From Pseudogracilibacillus sp037892545 (GTDB lineage: Bacteria > Bacillota > Bacilli > Bacillales > Amphibacillaceae), in assembly GCF_037892545.1 (NCBI RefSeq), contig NZ_JBBKBG010000010.1:1-64000 (forward strand): DNA of 64,000 nucleotides, read 5' to 3'. Positions 54,355-62,629 of this stretch are shown here, piece by piece. The notes beneath the pieces are model-generated. The model worked only from the letters and a program-made list of their open reading frames with translations. It searched no databases and was not told where the DNA came from. The position numbers and the translations under genes were made by a program. The first letter of the stretch is position 1; each line of letters opens with the position of its first letter.

Positions 54355-55109
54355 TATTTTGACCTCCTAATGAACGCCATATGACGCCCTTTTTCTTTGT
54401 CACGACGATGTGAAAAACCTGCTTCATGTTTAAAGGTACATGTATCATCGACCATGATTTGATGCTGTTTTATTCCGATTAATTGTAATTGCTTTATAAT
54501 CGTTTGTTGATTATCAATGAAATATTTATTCTTTTCTTGATGAAAATATATCCATTCCTCTGCATAACCAAGTTCACGGAATTGAGATGCAACATCCTCA
54601 TCTACTTCAAATTTTTCTTGGCAAATAGCAGGTCCAATTATAATTCGAAACCCGTTTACTGAACAATTTTCTTGCTCGATTAAATGCTGAAATAATTTTT
54701 TTGCAATTTCTTGAATCGTACCACGCCATCCAGAATGAATCGCACCGATTACATTTGCTGTTTCATGATAAAATAAAACCGGTACACAATCTGCTGAAAA
54801 ACTACATAAAACAATATTTGGTTCAAATGTATACAATGCATCCGTATTAGCAATGGCATCGTCTAACGTCATCGCCCCACGACCTTTATCATCTTCCGTT
54901 ACTTTATAAAAATTAGCACTATGTGTTTGTGTCGGAAACACGAAATCATCGATGGAAGCACCAATTTCTGTTGCGAGTCGTTTTCTATTTTGGATAATAT
55001 TTGCTTCATTATTGCATGAATGAAGTGCCATATTATTATCCTCTAATTTCGTATGATCTTTCATCGTCATACATGCGAGAATATGATCATTGTTTATAAA
55101 TGTTTTCAT
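54354..55109 (-). CDS. pgeF: Laccase-domain purine nucleoside phosphorylase/peptidoglycan editing factor
   Basis: 251 residues of the YfiH/PgeF (multi-copper polyphenol oxidase-like) family. The zinc-binding His/Cys residues are in THSANF, SADCVPVLFYH and AIHSGWRGT; the C-terminus SHRRDKEKGRHMAFI is typical. Members are reported to act on purine nucleosides and, in E. coli, to prevent incorporation of L-Ser in place of L-Ala in peptidoglycan. It is translationally coupled to a threonine/serine dehydratase gene, which fits a link to L-Ser levels. Confidence 0.9.
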   Translation of the reverse strand: MKTFINNDHILACMTMKDHTKLEDNNMALHSCNNEANIIQNRKRLATEIGASIDDFVFPTQTHSANFYKVTEDDKGRGAMTLDDAIANTDALYTFEPNIVLCSFSADCVPVLFYHETANVIGAIHSGWRGTIQEIAKKLFQHLIEQENCSVNGFRIIIGPAICQEKFEVDEDVASQFRELGYAEEWIYFHQEKNKYFIDNQQTIIKQLQLIGIKQHQIMVDDTCTFKHEAGFSHRRDKEKGRHMAFIRRSK

Positions 55110-55445
55110 CTAACTTCACCACCTACATTATTATAACATGTTCTATTCATCGCTTGGACGTTTTAAAAGAACATTTTTTTGGGGTAGTAAGAAACAATAA
55201 CAATTCAAATGTGTCAACGGTACAGACAGAATAACCGACTTTGCATCGTCAGACTAAGAATACCTGAAAAAATATAAAATCACTACACTTCAATAATTTT
55301 CAAGTTGATATCAAATATGCAGATTGTAAAGAATATGAAGAAGAAAAATAAAAGTAGTGAAAAGTTTTTCCCTTCTCACTACTTTTTTCATGTAAATAAT
55401 GCTATTATTTGAGTAGTCAATTCATTTATTGAAAGAAGTGTAATA
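55110..55445. other. Intergenic region between pgeF and the ferric-reductase-like gene
   Basis: 336 AT-rich bases with no gene I can support; it ends in a terminator-like hairpin at 55349-55388 followed by AGAAGTG just before the next start. Confidence 0.6.
55349..55388. terminator. Hairpin AAAAGTAGTGA / TCACTACTTTTTT
   Basis: Clear terminator-type palindrome with a T run on the plus strand, but no gene lies directly upstream on the plus strand. It may end an unseen transcript or stop readthrough. Confidence 0.7.
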
Positions 55446-55913
55446 ATGAGTATGTGGTTTTTTGTAAACGCATTCGTATTTTTATTTGCGTTATGGAAAG
55501 TTCTTTCAAGTTCATTAGGAATACATATTATTTTAGGCGGCATTGGAGCAACTTTTATTCTATATAATTGGACAAGGCATGCAGTATTTTCAACCATTCG
55601 TTCAAATATTAGTAGAAAGCGAAAAATTAAGTTTGCCAAACTTTCAAAAAAAGTATTACCATTTCATAAATATACTGGTACTGTTGCACTTATGTTTATC
55701 CTAGGACATGCAGGTGTCGTACTTTATTATTTTGGGTGGCAAGGCACTAATGTAAAAATGCTTTCAGGATTACTTACATTAATCATTTTAATTGCGATGG
55801 TTTTTGTCGGATGGTTACGTTTCATCCGAACGACCTATCGCCGACGGATGATTCATTTATATTTAGGATATTGTTTGTTTTTTTCTGTCGTCACTCATTT
55901 ACTTTGTATATAG
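55446..55913 (+). CDS. Bis-haem ferric-reductase-like membrane protein
   Basis: 155 residues, four to five hydrophobic helices. Two helices carry His pairs spaced exactly 13 residues: His74-His88 (FHKYTGTVALMFILGHA) and His137-His151 (IHLYLGYCLFFSVVTHL). H-x13-H in two helices is the bis-haem signature of the ferric reductase/NOX/YedZ fold. No flavin or NADPH domain is attached. GAAAGAAGTG before the ATG gives a ribosome site at 55437-55441. Followed by a small membrane gene at 15 bases. Confidence 0.7.
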   Translation: MSMWFFVNAFVFLFALWKVLSSSLGIHIILGGIGATFILYNWTRHAVFSTIRSNISRKRKIKFAKLSKKVLPFHKYTGTVALMFILGHAGVVLYYFGWQGTNVKMLSGLLTLIILIAMVFVGWLRFIRTTYRRRMIHLYLGYCLFFSVVTHLLCI

Positions 55914-55928
55914 TAGGAGGAGAGAGTA

Positions 55929-56090
55929 ATTTTATCAACTACCGTTATTGCTGTTTTAATTTTTGCTGTGTTATTGTTTGTCATTGGTCACTTTACAAAA
56001 ATGAAATTATTAAAGTTCATTTCTTTTATCGGCATCGTTCTCAGTGCTTGGATGGTTATCGCGGAAGTAATGACAGGAACAACCTTTTGA
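55929..56090 (+). CDS. Small two-helix membrane protein with ATT start
   Basis: Read from 55929: I/M-LSTTVIAVLIFAVLLFVIGHF, then a second helix FISFIGIVLSAWMVIAEVM, stop at 56088-56090, 53 residues. AGGAGG lies 8 bases upstream of ATT. The only upstream codons in frame before a stop are GAG, GAG, AGA and GTA; GTA is one change from GTG. No ATG, GTG or TTG precedes the first helix. It is probably co-transcribed with the ferric-reductase-like gene 15 bases before. Either a rare ATT initiation or a start-codon mutation. Confidence 0.55.
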   Translation: MLSTTVIAVLIFAVLLFVIGHFTKMKLLKFISFIGIVLSAWMVIAEVMTGTTF

Positions 56091-56218
56091 TGACAAATGA
56101 ATGTATCCTGTAATGAATGTCGCCACTTGTACATCTTTTAGTTGGTTCTGTATTGTACAAGGAATGCGACATTCATTTTTCGCAATTTTATTCTACCACG
56201 ATGTTTCCTCCATATGTC

Positions 56219-57181
56219 TTATATCGTTTCTTTTCCTGCTTTCGTTCTCTCCACAAATCTCAAGAAGTTTTTTGATGCAAATTTTTCTATTTGAGTCTCC
56301 GTAAAATAATTACCCAATTCCTCTAGTAAGCAAGGATACATTCCTACATTTGCTACTCCTTTTACGACTAAATCTATCCCATCAAAGTCCGACCCAAAAC
56401 CAACAAAGTCTTCTCCACCAATTTCACAAATATGTGCAAGATGACGAACAATATCTTCTATCGTGGCCCGTCTTTTTTCATTTGATAAAAATGGAGGATA
56501 AAAATTAATATGTATCATACCCTTTTTTTGAAATAACCTTTGCAATGTGTAGTCACTTATATTTCTCGGATGATCACATACGGCTCGACAATTGGAATGG
56601 CTTGCAATAGGATATGTTGCAAGTTCAATCATTTCCATTGTTGCTTTGTCACTTGCATGTGAAATATCTGTTAGCAATGTATGTTCATTGAAATAATGAA
56701 TGACTTCTCTTCCTAACGCTGTCAGTCCTGCACCTCTTTTTTCTAAACTTCCATCTGCAAATAAATTTGCTTCATTCCATGTTAATCCAAACGATAACAG
56801 ACCGAGTTGTCGTAAGAAACGCAACCTCGTCATATCATTTCCAATGATGTCCAGTCCTTCTACTGCTAATATTGCTCCTATTTCTCCATCTTTAAGCATG
56901 TCAATCTCTGCCCAATTTTTTATATGAATGATCGATGGATTCGGTTCGATGACGTGGCGATGAAATAATTCTACTTGAGCAAGCGCTGTTTGCCATTTCA
57001 ATTCTATCGGTATATCAGGTTCAACAAATATTGCAAAAAATTGCAGTTTTATCTTTCCTTTTCGTAATCTTTCTTCGTTGACTTGTAGTAATGGATAATG
57101 TTGAAATGAAAATGTTCGATTTTCTCGTTCAAATTTTTGCATCTTCCAAAGAGCGTCACAATGTGTGTCCACGATTTTCAT
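56219..57181 (-). CDS. Membrane dipeptidase family peptidase M19
   Basis: 320 residues. M19 zinc residues are visible: DTHCDAL near residues 5-11, Glu in AVEGLDIIGN, the His in DISHAS, and SHSNCRAVCDHPRNI. GSDFDGID near the end is the late Asp-containing motif. It hydrolyses dipeptides, including those with D-residues. It overlaps the preceding gamma-glutamyl hydrolase gene by 26 bases with AAAGGAAG inside that gene, so both are translated from one transcript. Confidence 0.92.
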   Translation of the reverse strand: MKIVDTHCDALWKMQKFERENRTFSFQHYPLLQVNEERLRKGKIKLQFFAIFVEPDIPIELKWQTALAQVELFHRHVIEPNPSIIHIKNWAEIDMLKDGEIGAILAVEGLDIIGNDMTRLRFLRQLGLLSFGLTWNEANLFADGSLEKRGAGLTALGREVIHYFNEHTLLTDISHASDKATMEMIELATYPIASHSNCRAVCDHPRNISDYTLQRLFQKKGMIHINFYPPFLSNEKRRATIEDIVRHLAHICEIGGEDFVGFGSDFDGIDLVVKGVANVGMYPCLLEELGNYFTETQIEKFASKNFLRFVERTKAGKETI

Positions 57182-57893
57182 TCAATCGCTTCCTTTCTTC
57201 GCATTTTTTTATAAATGTTTTATATAATGTTCTTGTACCGATATCTGTATCATATAAATATTCTGGATGCCACTGAACTCCGACGACGAAAGTATGTGCT
57301 GTGCTTTCAATTGCTTCTTTAATACCATCAGATGCTGTTGCAGAAACAATCATCGGTTGTTTCACCTGTCGATTTGCTTGATGATGAAAACTATTTACTT
57401 TCATTCGTTTTTTTTGCATCACTTCATATAATATGGTTCCTTCTTTTATAGTAATAAAATGGGATTGATGGCTACGATTTGCATGCTGTTCATGTTGTAA
57501 TAACTGTTTGTCCATTTGACCATATATATGTTGATACATATCTCCTCCTGTTGCGATATTTAATATTTGTGCGCCTCGACAAATAGCAAAAATCGGTTTA
57601 TTTTGTTGTAACATTTTTTGGATCAATTTTTGTTCGAACATATCTCGTTTACGTAGGATAAATCGTAATCCTTCCATCGGTTCTTCATTAAAAAACGTTG
57701 GGTCAATATCATCCCCACCTGTTACATATAAACCATCTAATTTCATAACGATACTGTCGATTGTTTTTTCTTTTTCAACATATGGCAATATAAATGGAAT
57801 GGCATGTAAATCTTCTATGATATCACTATGAATTTGCGTTACATTATATTGATCACCTTTCATGTTCGGGGTAATCCCGATTAATATGTGCAT
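57156..57893 (-). CDS. Gamma-glutamyl-gamma-aminobutyrate hydrolase-like peptidase C26
   Basis: 245 residues, class I glutamine-amidotransferase fold. Nucleophile Cys in FAICRGAQILN (near 100-110), His-x-Glu in VQWHPEYLYD (near 215). The first strand ILIGITPN and the GGDDIDPTF loop are typical of PuuD-type hydrolases, which remove gamma-glutamyl groups. Pairing with an M19 dipeptidase suggests joint breakdown of gamma-glutamyl dipeptides (inference). AGAGGTG before the ATG. Confidence 0.9.
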   Translation of the reverse strand: MHILIGITPNMKGDQYNVTQIHSDIIEDLHAIPFILPYVEKEKTIDSIVMKLDGLYVTGGDDIDPTFFNEEPMEGLRFILRKRDMFEQKLIQKMLQQNKPIFAICRGAQILNIATGGDMYQHIYGQMDKQLLQHEQHANRSHQSHFITIKEGTILYEVMQKKRMKVNSFHHQANRQVKQPMIVSATASDGIKEAIESTAHTFVVGVQWHPEYLYDTDIGTRTLYKTFIKKCEERKRLNENRGHTL

Positions 57894-58099
57894 ATATTTT
57901 CACCTCTATTTTGATATATGCGATATCAAGCAAAAAATGACTAAAGATTATTTCTACCAGGGTTTATTTTGAATGTTTATAGATTTATATTTTATATGTT
58001 AAACTAACTATGAAGCTTATAGAAAGATCGCATTATGAAGTACTAGATACCGTTTTAAGTGATGTTACCTATTAGTTCGAATAGATTTTTGGAGGGGCT

Positions 58100-59062
58100 A
58101 TGATGAAAGCAATCTTGATTGGTATATTAGGTGCTCTATTTTTTTCCGTGACATTTATTTTAAACCGTTCGATGGAACTAGACGGTGGTAGCTGGGTATG
58201 GAGCGCCTCTCTTCGTTTTATTTTTATGTTACTAATTCTACTTCTTATTGTAGGTTGGCGTAGAGATATACAACCAGTATGGACCCATCTGAAACACCAA
58301 CATCCTGCCGCTTGGCTCGTTTGGAGCACGGTCGGTTTTGGACTATTCTATGCTCCAATGACTTTTGCTACTATTTATGGACCGGGATGGCTTGTTGCTG
58401 CAACGTTTCAATTAACTATTATAGCGGGATCATTACTCGTACCACTTTTGAATAAAGGTAGTCGCATACCGATTCAAGCTATATTTATTTCACTCATTAT
58501 TTTAGCTGGAGTATGTATCATCCAATTTGAACATGCAACAACTGTTTCACTAGTAAGTGTCATTCTCACCGTCATTCCACTCATCATTTCAGCGTTTGCT
58601 TATCCTCTTGGCAATCGAAAAATGATGCAGTTAGTTGGAAAAGATTTAGACACATTTCAACGAATTCTTGGCATGACGATCGCCTCAATGCCATTTTGGG
58701 TGATTTTATCTATCTATGGTGCATTTGCACATGGTATGCCAGGAGGAAGTCAAATACTACAAACATTTATTGTCGCTATTTCATCTGGCATTATTGCCAC
58801 GGCCTTATTTTTTTATGCGACAGAACTTGTTCATGGTGATGACCATAAACTTGCAGGAGTTGAAGCGACACAATCTGGGGAGGTAATATTTGCTTTGCTC
58901 GGGGAAATACTATTTTTAAGCGCACCACTGCCAAGTTTCATCTCTATTATTGGAATATTACTTGTTATTTTTGGTATGATTTTGCACAGTGTTGTGTCTG
59001 CCCTTGGATCAAGAAGAAAACGGCATATGTATGAACATAGGGATAGCCCACCAGCGCTTTAA
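58100..59062 (+). CDS. EmrE-like multidrug-resistance efflux transporter family protein
   Basis: 320 residues, ten hydrophobic helices in two EamA-like halves. It matches the 'multidrug resistance efflux transporter' family of the DMT superfamily: LNRSMELDGGSWVWSASLRF and the second-half GDDHKLAGVEATQSGEVIF motif. GGAGGGG before the ATGATG pair; 58100 or 58103 could start. Substrate unknown. Confidence 0.85.
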   Translation: MMKAILIGILGALFFSVTFILNRSMELDGGSWVWSASLRFIFMLLILLLIVGWRRDIQPVWTHLKHQHPAAWLVWSTVGFGLFYAPMTFATIYGPGWLVAATFQLTIIAGSLLVPLLNKGSRIPIQAIFISLIILAGVCIIQFEHATTVSLVSVILTVIPLIISAFAYPLGNRKMMQLVGKDLDTFQRILGMTIASMPFWVILSIYGAFAHGMPGGSQILQTFIVAISSGIIATALFFYATELVHGDDHKLAGVEATQSGEVIFALLGEILFLSAPLPSFISIIGILLVIFGMILHSVVSALGSRRKRHMYEHRDSPPAL

Positions 59063-59091
59063 AAAATTTATGTCGCATTTCATATAGTATA

Positions 59092-59137
59092 TAAAGCACC
59101 CCACTAATTAGAGTGTAGTCTAACTTGTGGGGTGCAT
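59092..59137. terminator. Hairpin between convergent genes
   Basis: AAGCACCCCAC / TGTGGGGTGC stem; no long T run, but it sits exactly between the efflux gene and pepA-like gene and probably terminates both. Confidence 0.6.
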
Positions 59138-59160
59138 ATTACGAATGATGTGTCTTTTTA

Positions 59161-60519
59161 TTATTCACTAATTTTTTCTGCATAGTCTGCAAGTAATCTT
59201 GCACCAAAACCAGTTGCACCACTTGCATAATATCCTTCTTGTTTTGTATCCATCGTTCCAGCCATATCCACATGAACCCATTTACTATTTTCAGGTACGA
59301 AACGTCGTAAAAATAATGCCGCTGTAATCGAGCCACCATATGGGGAATGACTAATATTACGGAAATCCGCATAATCACTATCTAACATTTTATCGTATGC
59401 ATCTACAAGTGGCATCGGCCATACAAAATCACCATTTTCTTCACCGATTGCTTTCATTGTTTGTAATAAATCTTCTTCTCCAAAAATTCCCGCAACCTTT
59501 GTTCCTAATGCTGCCATAACAGCACCCGTTAATGTTGCAATATCAACGATGTAATCTGCGTTTAATTCACCCGCTCGAATTAATCCATCTGCTAAAATTA
59601 ATCGACCTTCTGCATCTGTATTTCCAACTTGTACCGTTTGGCCTGTTTTATACGTAATAATATCACCCGGTAAAATAGAATGTTTATCAGGCATATTTTC
59701 CACTGTTTGAATCAAACCGACAACATTTACTTTCGCACCAGAAGCCGCTAATAATTGAATCGCTCCAGCAACAGCCGCTGCTCCACCCATATCCATTCTC
59801 ATATCACTTAAATCACGAGAATTTTTCAAACTGATTCCACCTGTATCAAATGTTACACCTTTTCCAACAAGTGCGATTAACGGCTTTGATTCATCCCCTT
59901 TATAGTGCAATTCAATAAATGCTGGGTCAAATTTACTTCCACGGTTTACAGCTAATAAACCATTCATTTCCATTGCTTCCAATTTTGCTTTATCATGAAC
60001 GATTACTTCTACATCCGTGTCTGCAAACGTATCTTGTAAAATCGTTGGGAAGGTCTCTGGATTTAACACACTCGGAATTTCATTGGATAAATCGCGAGAA
60101 AGCCCCATTGCAAATGCACGAACTTCCCCTTTTGTAATCAATGCTTCATCAACGTTTGAAAATTGTAATGCAGGTATTGCATTCGCTTTTTTCGTTTTAT
60201 ACGCATCAAATACATATGCACCTAGCTGCCAACCTTCTGTAAAAGCAACGATCACCTTATTTTCGTCTAATGTAGCAAACGCTTCTGTAAGATCCGCTTC
60301 ATCCACTTGCACTGTTTCGATTTCACGTTTCTGTACTTCACGTGCAATGGTCCCTGCCAGCGTACGAACTTCATCATACGTTTGTTTCTTCTCTTTCACT
60401 TCTTTGACTAATATAATTTGCTCCCCATTCGCAATCGTTATTGCAAATGCATTTGGATGTCCTTTCATAAATTGTTGTAATGTTTCGTCCTTCGTTTGAA
60501 ATAAAATTTTTGTTTCCAT
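59161..60519 (-). CDS. Leucyl aminopeptidase (M17)
   Basis: 452 residues. M17 signature NTDAEGRLILAD (near 300-311) with the preceding metal residues in VGKGVTFDTGGI and MRMDMGGAAAVAGA. N-terminal oligomerisation domain is shorter than in E. coli PepA. It removes N-terminal residues in the cytoplasm using two metals. TTGGAGGTAGCAAC before the ATG. It is a single-gene unit; the GNAT gene is about 70 bases upstream in the same direction. Confidence 0.93.
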   Translation of the reverse strand: METKILFQTKDETLQQFMKGHPNAFAITIANGEQIILVKEVKEKKQTYDEVRTLAGTIAREVQKREIETVQVDEADLTEAFATLDENKVIVAFTEGWQLGAYVFDAYKTKKANAIPALQFSNVDEALITKGEVRAFAMGLSRDLSNEIPSVLNPETFPTILQDTFADTDVEVIVHDKAKLEAMEMNGLLAVNRGSKFDPAFIELHYKGDESKPLIALVGKGVTFDTGGISLKNSRDLSDMRMDMGGAAAVAGAIQLLAASGAKVNVVGLIQTVENMPDKHSILPGDIITYKTGQTVQVGNTDAEGRLILADGLIRAGELNADYIVDIATLTGAVMAALGTKVAGIFGEEDLLQTMKAIGEENGDFVWPMPLVDAYDKMLDSDYADFRNISHSPYGGSITAALFLRRFVPENSKWVHVDMAGTMDTKQEGYYASGATGFGARLLADYAEKISE

Positions 60520-60595
60520 GTTGCTACCTCCAATGATTTTAATCCTCTACATAAAAGTATTACGTACTTTTCCTTTTCAAGCAATGAATGTGTCG

Positions 60596-61108
60596 TTATT
60601 TTTTGAAATAATCTCTTTGAAATATGCTCATATGTATAGCATCATGGTATTCACCATCGACAAAATATTCTTCTTTTAAAACAGCCTCTTCCACAAATCC
60701 CATTTTTTCATACACTTTTCGGGCAATTATATTGGTCGCATCAACGATTAAATACAATTTGCGCAAATTAAGTACACGAAATGCATAATCAATCGCAAGT
60801 TTCGTTGCTATTTTCGCATAGCCTTTCCCTTGTTGAATCGGATCAATCATAATCGCAAATTCAGCTTTTCCGTGCACTTCTTCTATATTATAAAGTGTAA
60901 TATAGCCTAATTTTTCTTTGTCATTTTGAAAAATAAACCGACGATTCTCTCTATCCTTTAATGACTCTTCCACAATATTTTTAATCTTTTGTACCGAATA
61001 AAATGGTTCTACAAACCAAAATTTCACTACTTCTTGGTCATTAAATAATCGGTGTAAAAAATGACTATCCTCTTGTTCCACAGGACGTAATTTGAACGTT
61101 TCTTCCAT
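60596..61108 (-). CDS. GNAT acetyltransferase, SpeG-like
   Basis: 170 residues from the ATG at 61108 (AAAGGAAGGAAG upstream). GNAT core with the acetyl-CoA loop QQGKGYAKIATKLAI (Q/R-x-x-G-x-A) and the C-terminal NIIARKVYEKMGF segment. The opening FKLRPVEQED resembles diamine/spermidine N-acetyltransferases such as SpeG; the actual acceptor is uncertain. Co-directional with the aminopeptidase. Confidence 0.85.
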   Translation of the reverse strand: MEETFKLRPVEQEDSHFLHRLFNDQEVVKFWFVEPFYSVQKIKNIVEESLKDRENRRFIFQNDKEKLGYITLYNIEEVHGKAEFAIMIDPIQQGKGYAKIATKLAIDYAFRVLNLRKLYLIVDATNIIARKVYEKMGFVEEAVLKEEYFVDGEYHDAIHMSIFQRDYFKK

Positions 61109-61218
61109 CACAAACTTCCTTCCTTTTTCCATTACTCTTATTAAAACATACTTTTTTCCTGATTGAAAATGTCTTCGTTGTTGATTACCATTATATATAG
61201 AGAAATGAGGGATAAAAG

Positions 61219-61995
61219 ATGAAAACTGTTGTAGATCATCTTGGCCGAACAGTGACAGTTCCCAAACAACCGAAAAAAATTATTTCATTTGCTCCAGCAA
61301 TTACAGATACACTTTTTTCATTACATTTAGAGGAGGAAATTGTTGGGCGTACTAGGTTCTGTGTTCATCCAAAAGAAAAAGTAGCAAGTGTAATGAATGT
61401 CGGTGGAACGAAGGACATGAATCTCGATCGCGTACGAGCCTTACAACCAGATTTGATCATTACTGAAAAAGAAGAAAACACGAAAGAAATGGTCGAGCAG
61501 TTAGAAAAGGAATTTTCGGTATTTGTCTTTGAAATACAAACAGTCGAGGATGCTTTAAACATGATTCTTGATTTAGGTAAATTAGTAGATCGTGTGGCTT
61601 CAGCAAAATTATTATATGAACGGATTATAGAAGATTTTGCGACAATCCCCTCCCATTATACTGGAAAACGTGTCGCCTATGTCATATGGAAAGATCCATA
61701 TATGGTCGTTGGCAAAAATACGTATATTCAGTCACTATTAAATCGTCTCGGATTTATTAATCCATTTTTGAATTATGAGGGAAGATATCCTGAAGTGACT
61801 GTAGAGGATTTGCGTGCAGAAGCGATTGATTATTTTTTACTAGCATCAGAACCATATCCATTTCGTGAAAAACATCGGGAAGAATTTTTAAACATCGACG
61901 CAAATGCTGTCCCACTACTTGTCGATGGTGAAATGTTTTGGTATGGAGCGAAAATGTTACGCGCAGTGGAGTATTTTAAAACGGAATTAGCATAA
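61219..61995 (+). CDS. BtuF-like substrate-binding protein without signal peptide
   Basis: 258 residues with the helical-backbone metal-receptor (BtuF/FhuD) fold: LGRTVTVPKQPKKIISFAPAITDTLFSL, then MNLDRVRALQPDLIIT and a final WYGAKMLRAVEYF segment. The protein begins directly with the mature domain and has no signal peptide or lipobox, so it is cytoplasmic. No ABC permease or ATPase gene adjoins. It likely binds cobalamin-type or haem-like ligand in the cell or has another role (inference). GAGGG before the ATG. Confidence 0.85.
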   Translation: MKTVVDHLGRTVTVPKQPKKIISFAPAITDTLFSLHLEEEIVGRTRFCVHPKEKVASVMNVGGTKDMNLDRVRALQPDLIITEKEENTKEMVEQLEKEFSVFVFEIQTVEDALNMILDLGKLVDRVASAKLLYERIIEDFATIPSHYTGKRVAYVIWKDPYMVVGKNTYIQSLLNRLGFINPFLNYEGRYPEVTVEDLRAEAIDYFLLASEPYPFREKHREEFLNIDANAVPLLVDGEMFWYGAKMLRAVEYFKTELA

Positions 61996-62140
61996 GGTGA
62001 TCCATAATGGCTTTTTGGATAAACCGTGGCACATATAAATCTCCTTCTTAGTTGGTGGTTCTTGCTAACGGCGTAGTGGGCCGGGCTGACGTTGTGCAAA
62101 AAAGAATGAAGAGTCGTGTGTGGCGGAGTAGCGGGATGGG

Positions 62141-62196
62141 TAGCGAGTTGTGCGTAGCGAGTTGTGCGTAGCGGGTTGTGCGTGGTAAGTTGTGCT
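62141..62196. repeat. Short array of 14-bp units (TAGCGAGTTGTGCG)
   Basis: Four adjoining 14-base units, TAGCGAGTTGTGCG, with the last one diverged. They lie in a patch (62040-62200) clearly richer in G+C than the surrounding DNA, directly before the 51-bp array. Confidence 0.8.
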
Positions 62197-62201
62197 CAAT
62201 T

Positions 62202-62609
62202 CCGCAAGTTGGAGCGCTTTTCTTCAGGAACTTGCGGATATATCAACTATTTACGCAAGTTCAAGCGCTTTTCTTCAGGAACTTGCGGATATATCGGTTA
62301 ATTACGCAAGTTAGAGCACTTTTCCCGTTGTACTTGCGGATATATCGGTTAATTACGCAAGTTAAAGCTCTTTTCCCAATGAACTTGCGGATATATCGGT
62401 TAATTACGCAAGTTAGAGCACTTTTCCCGTTGAACTTGCGGATATATTCATTAATTCCGCAAGTTAAAACACTTTTCCCGTTGAACTTGCGGATATATCG
62501 GTTAATTACGCAAGTCCAACCACTTTTCCCTATAATCTTGCGGATATATCGGTTAATTACGCAAGTCCAACCACTTTTCCCGATAAACTTGCGGATATAT
62601 CCACTAATT
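62202..62609. repeat. Tandem array: 8 x 51 bp, each unit with a hairpin
   Basis: Eight units of exactly 51 bases. Each carries an inverted repeat CGCAAGTT-N~17-AACTTGCG, then GGATATATCGGTTAATT. The hairpin arms are conserved while the loop (GAGCACTTTTCCC-type) varies. Long open frames on both strands (17-residue period) follow from the unit length. It lies between two convergent genes. This is not a CRISPR array, because it is contiguous repeat without spacers. Confidence 0.95.
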
Positions 62610-62629
62610 CCCTCCATTCCCCTCGTTTT

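Noticed and set aside
62202..62609. Possible CRISPR array.
   Set aside because: Units adjoin each other with no unique spacers, length 51 is uniform, and there are no cas genes.
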